Source: Planctomycetales bacterium (GTDB lineage: Bacteria > Planctomycetota > Phycisphaerae > SM23-33). From it: a stretch of DNA of 64,000 bases. The notes beneath the pieces are model-generated. The model did no database searches and was not told where the DNA came from. It worked only from the letters and a program-made list of their open reading frames with translations. This document shows, in pieces, positions 16,270 to 24,436 of this stretch (the stretch's first letter is position 1; each line of letters starts with the position of its first letter). The position numbers and the translations under genes are program-made. The stretch covers positions 24,954 through 88,953 of the forward strand of contig JAUWNJ010000014.1 of the NCBI GenBank assembly GCA_030612725.1, in the 5' to 3' direction.

Positions 16270-16540
16270 TCAAGCGGTAGCCGGGAGCCAGTAGTCGGTA
16301 GTCAGTTATTCACCGGCTACGGACTACCGGATACCGGCTACTAATCGTGTCCGTGGCTTCTTTTCGTGTCCGAGGAGCCTTACCGGGCCGGGCCGGTGGA
16401 ATGGACGCCGCCGGTCCGGTTCCGGGCTTATGAAGATAGGGACTTGGGACTAGGAACTTGGGATTAGGCAAAAGAGAAAAACAGCCAAGTCCCTAGTCCC
16501 GAAACCCTAGTCCCCGCGCAGCGAATGAAACGAGCGACCA
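16270..16540. repeat. intergenic tract of word repeats
   Basis: About 270 bases without a gene. It holds GTAGTC/GACTAC words facing each other at 16276-16345, GTGTCCG twice near 16350-16372, a GC-rich segment, and inverted GGGACTTGGGACTAGG words at 16437-16515. No promoter is obvious. Confidence 0.65.
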
Positions 16541-16834
16541 ATGGCTAATGTAACCGTCGAACAATGTGACCAGCGGCGTGCGAACTGTCCGGGCACCCGC
16601 GTGATTCCGCTTAAAACGTTGGTAGTAATTCTGCTGGCGATGTTCGCCGCGCTTATCGCCAGCCACCTGATGCTTTCGACCAGCATCGCTGCCAACAGCA
16701 CATCCGCCACCGGCACAAAAACGGAAGTGAAGATACGAGCCGAGCAACAGAAAACCATCGAGACAAAATTAGATGCGGTACTCAAAAGCGTCAACGAAAT
16801 CAAAGGGCAAATTTCAGGAAAGGACACAAAATGA
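16541..16834 (+). CDS. single-pass membrane protein with coiled coil (possible inner spanin or holin-like)
   Basis: 97 residues with one transmembrane helix (LKTLVVILLAMFAALIASHL, residues 24-43) and a following charged helical segment (KTEVKIRAEQQKTIETKLDA) predicted to be a coiled coil. Its stop overlaps the ATG of a lipoprotein gene. An N-in membrane protein with a periplasmic coiled coil followed by an overlapping lipoprotein resembles Rz/Rz1 spanin pairs that fuse the membranes at lysis. No endolysin gene is recognisable nearby, so this role remains a hypothesis. Confidence 0.45.
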   Translation: MANVTVEQCDQRRANCPGTRVIPLKTLVVILLAMFAALIASHLMLSTSIAANSTSATGTKTEVKIRAEQQKTIETKLDAVLKSVNEIKGQISGKDTK

Positions 16835-17727
16835 AACCCACGATTATCTTTATCGCACTGCTGGCCGTCGGCTGTAATGGACCGTTTCCGGGGATGCGTT
16901 TCGCCCCAGGCGAGGATCAACGGCGATCCGCGCAAACCGCCGACGATCTGGCCAGCGGAGCCGATAGTGTCGGCTTCCGACCGGGATCACAGGCCGCCGC
17001 AGCACTGGCGAAATCGACAGGTCCGGCACGAACGCACGCGGGCGAGCCGAAAAACCCCGTCGATGTAAGCCCGCTGATCGACGCCGAACGCGGGGCGTGG
17101 GAAACCAGACAGGCCCAGGCCGACGCATGGAAACTCAAGGAACGCCTCTACGCCCGTTCAGGGCGGATCACGTCGGACGCCCTGGCGGACCTGGCCGAAC
17201 TGGTCCAGACCAGGGGCAAAATCGCCACTTCGGAGATAATTCACCGCGCCGGTGCAATCTGTGATTTTCAGAAGATGACGGCGGACTTTACGAAACGAAT
17301 TCCCATCCCCAAAGACAGGAAGGTTTCCGCCGAAGAGCAGGCCCGCCTCGACGCGCTGACAACCGCCACCGACCGGATCGTCGCCGCCGCCAGCGAACAG
17401 GCCGCCCGACGCCCGACCGGCAAGGAGGTGCTCGAAAAAACGGCCGCCGAGGCCGACGACTGGATAGATACGGTCGGCGGCCTGCTGGAATCTTACGGTC
17501 TGCTGGGGCTGATTCCGGCCGCAGGCGGAATCTACTACGGGGCGAAAAAACGCAAACAATCCCGGCGGGACAAGACCGAAGCCGAAACCGCCCGCCACGA
17601 CGAAGCGAACGCCCGACACGCCGCAGAGATGATCAAGGCCGACGCCGCCGAAGTGGTGACCAAGGCGATGGACCGTTTGGCAGCGGCCCCGCCACCGGTC
17701 GAAACTCCAAAGCCCACGGAGACGTGA
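16831..17727 (+). CDS. phage lipoprotein with C-terminal membrane segment
   Basis: 298 residues. The N-terminus MKPTIIFIALLAVGCNGPFP has a type II signal with lipobox LAVGC, so Cys15 should be lipidated. The central part is helical and charged; a second hydrophobic helix (ESYGLLGLIPAAGGIYYGAK, near 225-245) is followed by a basic and then Ala/Glu-rich helix. The ATG overlaps the stop of the upstream membrane protein. It is much longer than usual outer spanins, and might combine a lipoprotein with a holin-like segment. Location between capsid and connector genes also allows a structural role. Confidence 0.5.
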   Translation: MKPTIIFIALLAVGCNGPFPGMRFAPGEDQRRSAQTADDLASGADSVGFRPGSQAAAALAKSTGPARTHAGEPKNPVDVSPLIDAERGAWETRQAQADAWKLKERLYARSGRITSDALADLAELVQTRGKIATSEIIHRAGAICDFQKMTADFTKRIPIPKDRKVSAEEQARLDALTTATDRIVAAASEQAARRPTGKEVLEKTAAEADDWIDTVGGLLESYGLLGLIPAAGGIYYGAKKRKQSRRDKTEAETARHDEANARHAAEMIKADAAEVVTKAMDRLAAAPPPVETPKPTET

Positions 17728-18101
17728 TGTCCAATTTTGACACCATGATGGCCGCCGGAGAAACGAAGATCGCCGACTTGTACGGCGTCGAGGTGACCTA
17801 TACGCCCCTCGGCGGCTCTCCGGTGACGGTTACAGCCACGAAGCCGCCGGAGAGGGCCGAAGTGAAGGACGGCGAATTTCGCCGAAGTACCGAACTTCAG
17901 TGCGAGTTCACCATCTACGCCGACATCGCCCGTCCGAGCCGGGGCGATACCATCGAGACCGCCGGCGGCGAGATATGGACAGTTACAAAGGCCGGCGTTC
18001 TGGAATATGTGCCTGGACGCCTGGCTCGCGTCCTCTGCGAACAGGAATTCCAGACCCGAACCGGCGGCAACCGGTTCCGATCCGGATTGGAGAGTGATTA
18101 A
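17724..18101 (+). CDS. head-tail connector-like protein
   Basis: 125 residues, starting at a GTG that overlaps the previous stop, or at the ATG one codon later. The central beta-rich pattern RPSRGDTIETAGGEIWTVTK resembles small connector or stopper proteins in siphoviruses (lambda gpFII-like group), which commonly carry a short RGD(T/R)-(I/L)-x-GxxWxV signature. Position after the capsid block and before tail completion genes fits. Identification is by context and this short motif. Confidence 0.55.
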   Translation: MMSNFDTMMAAGETKIADLYGVEVTYTPLGGSPVTVTATKPPERAEVKDGEFRRSTELQCEFTIYADIARPSRGDTIETAGGEIWTVTKAGVLEYVPGRLARVLCEQEFQTRTGGNRFRSGLESD

Positions 18102-18103
18102 AA

Positions 18104-18628
18104 ATGCCGGTAACGGGGACAGGCGTATTCAGCGGACCGATTGGCGCGATGGCCGACAATCTCGCGGCCTGCGAAGCCTTCCAGGCGTGGGTCGGCGTTG
18201 ACCCCGCCGACGTCGGCACACCCACAGGCGTCGCCGAAGCCGCCGCGCACGTCCACCTCTACGAATTTACCGAAAACCCGAAGACCGATTCGAAGTCCGC
18301 ACGCGAGGCCAAACGGCCTTACGCCGTAGTGGATTTCGGCAGACGATTCGAGTGCCGGCGAACATCGAGCCACCACATCGGAACTCACAACTCCGGCAGC
18401 GTCTATGTCCGGTTCGAGAAATTGCCCGATCCGGCAAACGACGCGAAGGATGAATTTACTCAATTCGGAAACGACCTCGACACCATCCGCCTCGGCCTGT
18501 TCGCCAACGCGGGCAGCCCGACCGATTGCGTAATGGTTCACTCGCCGATGCGGTTGCAGGAAAACCTCAAGGACGGCCTGACCTTCTTCGAGGCCGGTCT
18601 CGATTTCGGATGGATGGGATACGGATGA
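18104..18628 (+). CDS. tail completion / minor tail-type protein
   Basis: 174 residues beginning two bases after the previous stop and overlapping the next start. The sequence (VGVDPADVGTPTGVAEAAAH; AKRPYAVVDFGRRFECRRT; GSVYVRFEKLPDP) has the mixed alpha/beta character of proteins occupying this slot in siphovirus genomes. No diagnostic motif is visible; the call is from gene order. Confidence 0.4.
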   Translation: MPVTGTGVFSGPIGAMADNLAACEAFQAWVGVDPADVGTPTGVAEAAAHVHLYEFTENPKTDSKSAREAKRPYAVVDFGRRFECRRTSSHHIGTHNSGSVYVRFEKLPDPANDAKDEFTQFGNDLDTIRLGLFANAGSPTDCVMVHSPMRLQENLKDGLTFFEAGLDFGWMGYG

Positions 18629-19104
18629 TTTCGTACATCAAAATCACGCATACCAACGATTTCCGCCTGGCCGCCGGTCAGGTGGCGGGCCTGTTGTCTC
18701 TGTCCCTGAAGGAGGCCATTGCGTTCTGGCACAAGCAATTTTTACCCATGCACTTCACCGAGGCCGCGTCGCAAAGATACCACTACGCCGACCGGACCCG
18801 GAAATACGAAGAGCGAAAGGCGAGAGTCAAGGGCCATTCCCGCCCGCTGGTCTGGTCGGGAGATGCCGAACGCCAGGTCCGCCGCGCTATAGCGTTGACT
18901 TCGACGGCTACCCGCGCCAGTGCGAAGGGCAGACTCTACGGCCCGCGACATTTGTTTATCCGCAATCCCATTGAAGTGGACAAGACCGACGAAATCACAC
19001 AGAGGATAGACGCCGAAGAACACGCGATGACCGAAGAGGCCAATCGCGATTTTATGAGTCGGTTCGGCGGAATGACCAATCCGACAACAAGAACTATTAG
19101 ATAA
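18625..19104 (+). CDS. HK97 gp10 / lambda Z-like tail component
   Basis: 159 residues from the ATG that overlaps the preceding stop. The protein is basic and contains SRPLVWSGDAERQVRRAI near residue 72, matching the PLVxSGxLxxxV signature of minor tail or tail-completion proteins (gp10/gpZ group). It follows the connector genes and precedes the tail tube gene, the usual place for that function. Moderately confident. Confidence 0.55.
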   Translation: MISYIKITHTNDFRLAAGQVAGLLSLSLKEAIAFWHKQFLPMHFTEAASQRYHYADRTRKYEERKARVKGHSRPLVWSGDAERQVRRAIALTSTATRASAKGRLYGPRHLFIRNPIEVDKTDEITQRIDAEEHAMTEEANRDFMSRFGGMTNPTTRTIR

Positions 19105-19120
19105 ACGATAGGAGATAATC

Positions 19121-20011
19121 ATGTCAAGGATGACTGCAGGAATGGTGGACATCGCCACCCCTAATCTGACGCTTGGGGGCATTACCAATCACGAGATAGA
19201 CCCCGACGTACTCGAATGGCTCGGCGGTTCGGCGAGCGTGGACAATCAGCACGCCGCCACAATGAACGTCAAGCCGAGACTGGGCTTCACCAGTTACGAC
19301 CTGGCAGCCGCCTTGGCGGTCTGCGGGGTCGCCGGATGCGTGTTCGAGGATTTAGACCTCTACGAACTGCTCTACGACGACCACGGCGAGATAAAATCGG
19401 GAGCGGTCCATACCAAGACCTCGCTGGCCGACGGGATCATGGTTCCGCGACAGATCAGTTTCGCAGGCGGCGACGATCCGGTAACGGTCGCATTCGAGGC
19501 CTTCGGCACCGCCAGCGACGGCGAGACCGTCCCGATCAGCCAGGCGGCTGCGGCCAAGCCGGCCGGCGGCGACGTGGCCCAGGCCTTCACGCTGGCCAAA
19601 ATAACCTTCGACGGTAGCGCCATCAATGAGATTAACAACCTGACGTTTGACTTTGGTCTGGGCGTTGATCACAGGGTGCTCGGCGGCGATCTGTGTCCCC
19701 GCATCGCGCCGATAAACGCACGCGACCCGCTGATAAGCCTTACCAGCGAAGACCACGCCGTAGCCTCCACGTTCGGTTTCACCGCCAGCCAGGGGGCGGT
19801 AACGCTGTATTTTCAGAAACTCGCCCCCGGCGGACGGGTAGCAACCGCGACGCTCGCGCATATAGGCCTGACCATAACCAACGCGACCGCCAAGGCAATG
19901 GCCAGGTCCGGCGCGCACCGGCAGACCACGGGCCTCCCGGTCGAAATCCGGCCGATTATCTCCGGAGCGAACCCGATCCTGGCCGTGGCGACGGGAATAG
20001 CGATTCCGTAA
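19121..20011 (+). CDS. major tail (tube) protein
   Basis: 296 residues; GGAGA before the ATG supports the start. The beginning (MVDIATPNLTLGGITNHEID) and the central part (ADGIMVPRQISFAGGDDPVT followed by VAFEAFGTASDG) are beta-rich, and a region near 165-190 (AKITFDGSAINEINNLTFDF) is typical of phage tube proteins that compare an observed strand with a symmetric partner. The gene lies just upstream of the chaperone and tape measure genes, as in nearly all siphoviruses. The function is inferred mainly from order and size. Confidence 0.6.
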   Translation: MSRMTAGMVDIATPNLTLGGITNHEIDPDVLEWLGGSASVDNQHAATMNVKPRLGFTSYDLAAALAVCGVAGCVFEDLDLYELLYDDHGEIKSGAVHTKTSLADGIMVPRQISFAGGDDPVTVAFEAFGTASDGETVPISQAAAAKPAGGDVAQAFTLAKITFDGSAINEINNLTFDFGLGVDHRVLGGDLCPRIAPINARDPLISLTSEDHAVASTFGFTASQGAVTLYFQKLAPGGRVATATLAHIGLTITNATAKAMARSGAHRQTTGLPVEIRPIISGANPILAVATGIAIP

Positions 20012-20060
20012 CAAATAGGGCGTAGGGCGTAGGGCGTAGGGAATAGGGAAAAACAAAAGG
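20012..20060. repeat. GCGTAGG word repeat
   Basis: Three copies of GCGTAGG (TAGGGCGTAGGGCGTAGG) followed by GAATAGGG between the tube gene and the next gene. A related CCCCACG tract occurs in frame at 25644-25673. Confidence 0.65.
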
Positions 20061-20069
20061 GACAAAAAC

Positions 20070-20345
20070 ATGAAAGCGGAAAAGAGACTGATCACACAAC
20101 TTGACGGAATTTGTCAATCCGTAGCGACTCTGGCGGCGGCGACGAATCACGCCAAAGAACTGTCGGCCAAGGCCGGCCTTGACTTGAAGTGCCTGGATGA
20201 TAAGGAGCGAAGGCACATCGCGTCGCGGCTCGAAATAGTCGTCGAATCTATGGGGCCGATTGCTGACGACCTGGGCGAATTGCAAACGCTCATAGCGAAG
20301 GGGCTGCCTAAAGAGCCGTCGGTAAAAGAAAAGGCTGTAGGCTGA
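20070..20345 (+). CDS. small helical phage protein of unknown function
   Basis: 91 residues with no recognised domain, predicted to be all helical (QLDGICQSVATLAAATNHAK; IASRLEIVVESMGPIADDLG). It sits between the tube protein and the frameshifting chaperone gene. The C-terminus (KEKAVG) runs into a word-repeat tract that continues to 20427 (GGCTGTAG, GTCGCC and GACCGCTGA words). Confidence 0.55.
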   Translation: MKAEKRLITQLDGICQSVATLAAATNHAKELSAKAGLDLKCLDDKERRHIASRLEIVVESMGPIADDLGELQTLIAKGLPKEPSVKEKAVG

Positions 20346-20427
20346 AGGCTGTAGGTCGCCGCAGCGAGTCGCCGTGGCGACCTGACCGCTGAATGCTGAC
20401 CGCTGATCGCTTCCTGAAAGGAACACG

Positions 20428-21297
20428 ATGCAGTTTATCTATTTTTTCCCGGACGAAATGGTCGTTACACCGGCCTCGTTGACCGAGGCGGGCCTGCTGT
20501 CGATTATCTCCACGCCACGATCCGGTGAGATCACGGGTAGTTTTCTCTCAGGCCAGGTTACGAAAGGGCCTTCCGGGCGGCGTGGCGTTCTCGTGGCCTC
20601 CACAGAAGGCTCCGACCAGGTTGATCTGCGGTACGAAGCGGATAAACAGACCTGGTACCCGCCTCCGACCCCTGACGAGGACTACGGCCATCCGTGCGGG
20701 TACTGGATCGGCTTCTGGACGGACGATCCGCCCACGCCCGCCGACCTGGCCCGACCCGACCGCATTGAGGGCCTCGAAGTAACAATGGCCGACAAGCGCC
20801 AATGGCTGGTGCCGATTGCCCGGCGATTCGGCGTCGGGCCGGAAAAGTACAAATGCGAACTACCGAACCACTACAAACGGGACGCCGAAACCGGACGGAT
20901 TGTCTGGCCAGTGCTGGCGAGATACGCCGAACTGTGGGATTTATCGGGAGACCTGGCCGAGGTCTTTATCGAGCCGTACCTCGAAGACGAACCGCCCGAC
21001 GAAACGGTCGGGAAGAAATTCACCGTCGGTGAAGGATGGGAGACTGTCGCTGTCGCGCTGGGCGTGAATTATCGCGTGGGATTCTGGGAGATTTTCAGCC
21101 TTGGCCTTCTCGATGACCTCTGCCTCCGGGATGTATGCTTCGCTGTAATCGACTTTGCGGCGATCCGCACACTCGGCGAATCGCTGCTGTCAAAAAAAAA
21201 CGAAACCGAAGATTCGTCAGATGGGACATCTGGCGGCGAGGACTCGACCGTGACTACCGACCCAGCCGGGCCGACGAATACGCCGTCGGGCTCTTGA
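20428..21297 (+). CDS. tail assembly chaperone (gpG-like), zero-frame product
   Basis: 289 residues; GAAAGGAA precedes the ATG. The gene is immediately upstream of the tape measure gene. At 21195-21201 it contains A AAA AAC in the zero frame, inside a run of nine A, an efficient -1 slippery heptamer. Shifting would join residue 258 to 63 further codons ending at the TAA at 21390-21392. Tail assembly chaperones in this position typically make such a longer product. The zero-frame C-terminus is a Ser/Thr/Asp-rich tail. The N-terminal part (VAVALGVNYRVGFWEIFSLG) matches no family I recognise, so the call depends on context and slippage. Confidence 0.6.
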   Translation: MQFIYFFPDEMVVTPASLTEAGLLSIISTPRSGEITGSFLSGQVTKGPSGRRGVLVASTEGSDQVDLRYEADKQTWYPPPTPDEDYGHPCGYWIGFWTDDPPTPADLARPDRIEGLEVTMADKRQWLVPIARRFGVGPEKYKCELPNHYKRDAETGRIVWPVLARYAELWDLSGDLAEVFIEPYLEDEPPDETVGKKFTVGEGWETVAVALGVNYRVGFWEIFSLGLLDDLCLRDVCFAVIDFAAIRTLGESLLSKKNETEDSSDGTSGGEDSTVTTDPAGPTNTPSGS

Positions 21298-21392
21298 CGG
21301 ACCACGAAGCCAATGTCGATGCGTGGCGGGGTAACGTGGCGGACCTGCTGACGGCGATCCTGAAAAAACCGACGATTGTCCTGCAAAAATAA
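21195..21392 (+). CDS. -1 frame extension of the tail assembly chaperone (gpGT-like)
   Basis: After the slippery heptamer the -1 frame reads KRNRRFVRWDIWRRG and continues to LLTAILKKPTIVLQK before TAA, giving a fusion product of about 321 residues. The extension (DEYAVGLLTDHEANVDAWRG) looks like ordinary protein and ends 40 bases before the tape measure ATG. It has no ribosome binding site of its own that I can see. Confidence 0.55.
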   Translation, partial: KKRNRRFVRWDIWRRGLDRDYRPSRADEYAVGLLTDHEANVDAWRGNVADLLTAILKKPTIVLQK

Positions 21393-21394
21393 CA

Positions 21395-21420
21395 AACAAA
21401 CCCCCTGCACCGCGGGGGGA
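21395..21420 (+). repeat. C-rich/G-rich hairpin between chaperone and tape measure genes
   Basis: CCCCCTGCACCGCGGGGGGA forms a stem of at least five G-C pairs. A similar element with the same flanks (AACAAA before and GATA after) is at 24366-24392. Confidence 0.7.
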
Positions 21421-21432
21421 TAGAGTAAAGCG

Positions 21433-23391
21433 ATGGGTACAGCAAACATAATGGATGTGCGGGTTGCCGGAGACACCAAGAGTCTCGTCGCTGAAATGCG
21501 CGCGGTGGAGAAGGAAAACGACCGTCTCACAACGAAGATGACCAAACTCGCCAAGCGAGGCAAAAAGACGGGCAAGACGCTCTCGTTCAGTTACGACACC
21601 GCCAAGAAAAAAGCCGCCCAGTTTGCCCGCGAGCTTCAGAACCTCGAAGCCAAAATCAACAAACAGGGCCGGGCCACCGCAGCCGACACCAAGCGATTGA
21701 AGCAACTAAACAAAGCCCTCGGCATGACGCGCCAGAGAATGCGAGGACTGGACAGTGCTACCAGAGGAGCTGGCAGGTCGCTTGCCACGGGAACGGGCAA
21801 CGCACTGAAATTCGTCGGCGCACTCGCGGGGATAGGCGGTGCAGCCGGAGCGATAATGCTGATTGCTTCGAGACTCAAACAGGAGTATCAACACCTCGTC
21901 GATCAGCAACAACGGGCGAAAATTGCACAGATGACCGTCGGCGAGGCGCGCGCCTTTGCACTTGTGAACAGACCACAGGGTATGTCGCCGAAGGATCTGG
22001 ATAAACTTGTCAAAGACGTCTCCACGCGAAAAGGTTACGAGATGCCGGCGGCGAGGGTGTGGCAACTGTCGGCCGGTATGCTTTCGGGTAAGGGCGGTTT
22101 AGATAAAAAACAATACGAAGCGGCATTCCGTGAGGGTGCTCGTCTGGGTTCGATTGCCGGAGAAGGGCTCGATATTACGGCGTACGGCGGGGCGATCGCA
22201 GACGTGATGAAACAGACCGGGGGCAAGGACGCCAGGGCCGCCGGCGGATTATTGATGCAGTTCGGAACGGCGTCCAGGGTGGTCGATCCGGCCAAACAGG
22301 CCGCCGCACTAATCAAGACAATGTCGGCGGGACCTGCATTCGGTTTCAAACAGGAGGAGGCCGCCGAATTGACGGCGGCGATTTCACAACTGTCCGGGGA
22401 TGTAGAAGGTGCAACATCTGCGACTAGCGTCAATCGCCTTATGCAGACCGTGACGAAGATGAGGAGTACGGGTGTCAGTACGGGCAAAAGGAAGATCAAA
22501 CTCACAAAACGAGGAATGGCTGGTTTTACAGAACTCCAAGACATCTTCCAAACCTTGAGCCAGGACGAACAGGATGCCTTGTTGTCGAATATGCAGTTAG
22601 GCAAGGCAGGTTCTCGCGGTGCGATAATGCAACTAATCCGACGCACCCAACCGGCGAAGAAGGCAATGTCTGCCGCGCAGAAGGAAATCACCGCTTATGG
22701 CCCCGGGACGGCGAAAACTTGGGAGGGGTATTTTGATGCGGTGAAAACAGGACCACATGAAGTGGTGAGGGGAATGCACCGGAAGCGAAAATCAACTGTT
22801 GAGACTCTTAAACTGAAAAACATCAAGGGGGCCATCGCTTCAGAGTTACGCGAAGGAATGGCCGAAATTTTTGAAAACGTGGAGGGTTTGTCTAAAACCA
22901 AAATCGCTTTTGACAAGATAAACCAAGAAATCAGATCAGGCATAGGCACGAAAGATACAGACGCCATATTTGACGCAGCAATAAAAAGAGTTGACCAGCT
23001 ACGGAAAGATAAAGCCTTTGGGCACAAATACATCAGCGGCGGTCGCCCAGGAAGTTGGACACGCGCTGCCGAACCCGGTGGGTACGGCGTGGAAAAATTA
23101 CCCGAGGGCGCATGGGAAAGGCCGGAAAAATCGAAGGGAAGGAAGGTTTGGCAAACCGGGAGCAAGTATAAACCGACAGAGGTTTTCCTTGAAAACACTA
23201 ATTACGATCCCGTTCACAAAGAAACGTTCGATGAATATCGTGAACTACTCAAAGAACAGAAAGAACTTGTAAAACAGCAGTTGGAATTACTCAAAGCACA
23301 ACAAGCCGCCGATAATCCTCAATCCGTAAAGATAGTCAGCGATGAAAGAACACCTGTTATTAACCCCAACGCGCAGATCGAGAGCGATTAG
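21433..23391 (+). CDS. tail tape measure protein
   Basis: 652 residues. An N-terminal coiled coil (residues 15-120, Lys/Glu/Ala-rich), a hydrophobic membrane-active segment (ALKFVGALAGIGGAAGAIML near 124-143), a helical middle region and a C-terminal coiled coil (ELLKEQKELVKQQLELLKAQ) are characteristic. The protein sets tail length and helps DNA cross the cell envelope. With about 0.15 nm per residue known for the family, a tail near 100 nm would be expected. It is followed directly by the next ATG. Confidence 0.85.
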   Translation: MGTANIMDVRVAGDTKSLVAEMRAVEKENDRLTTKMTKLAKRGKKTGKTLSFSYDTAKKKAAQFARELQNLEAKINKQGRATAADTKRLKQLNKALGMTRQRMRGLDSATRGAGRSLATGTGNALKFVGALAGIGGAAGAIMLIASRLKQEYQHLVDQQQRAKIAQMTVGEARAFALVNRPQGMSPKDLDKLVKDVSTRKGYEMPAARVWQLSAGMLSGKGGLDKKQYEAAFREGARLGSIAGEGLDITAYGGAIADVMKQTGGKDARAAGGLLMQFGTASRVVDPAKQAAALIKTMSAGPAFGFKQEEAAELTAAISQLSGDVEGATSATSVNRLMQTVTKMRSTGVSTGKRKIKLTKRGMAGFTELQDIFQTLSQDEQDALLSNMQLGKAGSRGAIMQLIRRTQPAKKAMSAAQKEITAYGPGTAKTWEGYFDAVKTGPHEVVRGMHRKRKSTVETLKLKNIKGAIASELREGMAEIFENVEGLSKTKIAFDKINQEIRSGIGTKDTDAIFDAAIKRVDQLRKDKAFGHKYISGGRPGSWTRAAEPGGYGVEKLPEGAWERPEKSKGRKVWQTGSKYKPTEVFLENTNYDPVHKETFDEYRELLKEQKELVKQQLELLKAQQAADNPQSVKIVSDERTPVINPNAQIESD

Positions 23392-23772
23392 ATGGCCATC
23401 AGCATCTTCGACATAACGTTTGACACGATGGAAGGCCGACCCGCCGAGGCCGGATCAACGCCCGAAGTCAAAGAGCGCGTCGGAGAAGACGGCTCCGAGG
23501 CCCGCGATCTCGGTCAGCGTGAAACCGACAGCGAACTGACAACGACTGTAACGGCCCTGGACTCCGAAGCCGCCCAGACGGCGTTGGAGGCACAGAAGGC
23601 ACTCCAGGGCAGCATCGTCGCTGTCATAGACGCCCACGGAATCACACACGCCTCGGTGCTGATCCGGAACGTCGCGGCCCAAATGCAGGCCGTCCTGACC
23701 CCAACGGGCAATCCGACCCATACGCGGATGATTACAACCCACTGGACGGTTCGCAAACGATATGAAGCATAA
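23392..23772 (+). CDS. phage tail protein, distal-tail position
   Basis: 126 residues starting immediately after the tape measure stop. Mixed beta/alpha sequence (ALQGSIVAVIDAHGITHASV, then LIRNVAAQMQAVL) with no family I recognise. The place after the tape measure gene suggests a distal tail or tail-tip component. The gap after it (23773-23873) holds two facing copies of a CGCAGAGA word repeat. Confidence 0.45.
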   Translation: MAISIFDITFDTMEGRPAEAGSTPEVKERVGEDGSEARDLGQRETDSELTTTVTALDSEAAQTALEAQKALQGSIVAVIDAHGITHASVLIRNVAAQMQAVLTPTGNPTHTRMITTHWTVRKRYEA

Positions 23773-23780
23773 AAATATAA

Positions 23781-23866
23781 CCGCGGAGAACGCAGAGAAC
23801 GCAAAGGTTTGAAAAAGAAAAAAAACAAAGTTTATCTCTGCGGCCTCTGCGATCTCTGCGGTGAAA
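23781..23866. repeat. facing CGCAGAGA-type word repeats
   Basis: CCGCGGAGAACGCAGAGAAC on the left and, inverted, CTCTGCGATCTCTGCGGT on the right, separated by an A-rich spacer. The gene at 23874 begins directly after the right copy. Confidence 0.7.
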
Positions 23867-23873
23867 AAAGAAA

Positions 23874-24365
23874 ATGAGAATTATAGCGAAATCACGAGCA
23901 TTGATCCGCTGGCCGGCGCAGCAGACCGTTCCGTTGGACGGTGGTTTTAATATTTACCTCGACGAGAGTTTCGCCTCACCGATTAATCCGTCGCCGATCC
24001 CCGCCTGGCCGGACGAAGTCGCCGGAGGAAAAATCGGCTTCGGACTCGGCGGATTCGGCGACGGCGCCTTCGGCTACGGAGACGGCGGCTTCGGTTTCGG
24101 TGAGGGTCCGTTCGGAATGGGTCCGTTCGGATTCGGGGCCGCATGGCTGGAATACGTAACCGGTCTGCTGGCCGACGGAGACCACAAGTTCGACGTGATA
24201 GGACTCGACGCCGCCGGTAATCCGGTCACGCCCGCCAGCGGAACGCAGACTGAAATAACGCTCGCCGGAAGCCCGGAACCGCCGGCCCGTCCGACGGCTG
24301 ACAGTTACGTACAGGGAACGGACACGCTGAATCTTTTGTGGGCGTTGTCGGCGGATGATGGATAA
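23874..24365 (+). CDS. Gly/Phe-rich tail protein
   Basis: 163 residues. Residues about 52-92 are a low-complexity run of GFG, GYG and GPFG units that alternate glycine with aromatic or hydrophobic residues. They are flanked by an N-terminal beta-rich segment (QQTVPLDGGFNIYLDES) and a C-terminal fibronectin-like strand region (HKFDVIGLDAAGNPV). Similar glycine-rich polyglycine sandwich-like stretches occur in phage receptor-binding tips. Position among tail-tip genes supports an adhesion role, which is inference. Confidence 0.5.
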   Translation: MRIIAKSRALIRWPAQQTVPLDGGFNIYLDESFASPINPSPIPAWPDEVAGGKIGFGLGGFGDGAFGYGDGGFGFGEGPFGMGPFGFGAAWLEYVTGLLADGDHKFDVIGLDAAGNPVTPASGTQTEITLAGSPEPPARPTADSYVQGTDTLNLLWALSADDG

Positions 24366-24425
24366 ACAAACCCCCAGCACTGCTGGGGGATAAAAGAAGA
24401 ATCCCCCCGCAATGCGGAGGGCTTA
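24366..24425 (+). repeat. two strong intergenic hairpins
   Basis: CCCCCAGCACTGCTGGGGG is a near-perfect inverted repeat of eight pairs, followed by CCCCCCGCAATGCGGAGGG. Neither is followed by a T-run, so they may protect RNA ends or limit read-through rather than terminate. Confidence 0.7.
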
Positions 24426-24436
24426 CGGAGAACGAA

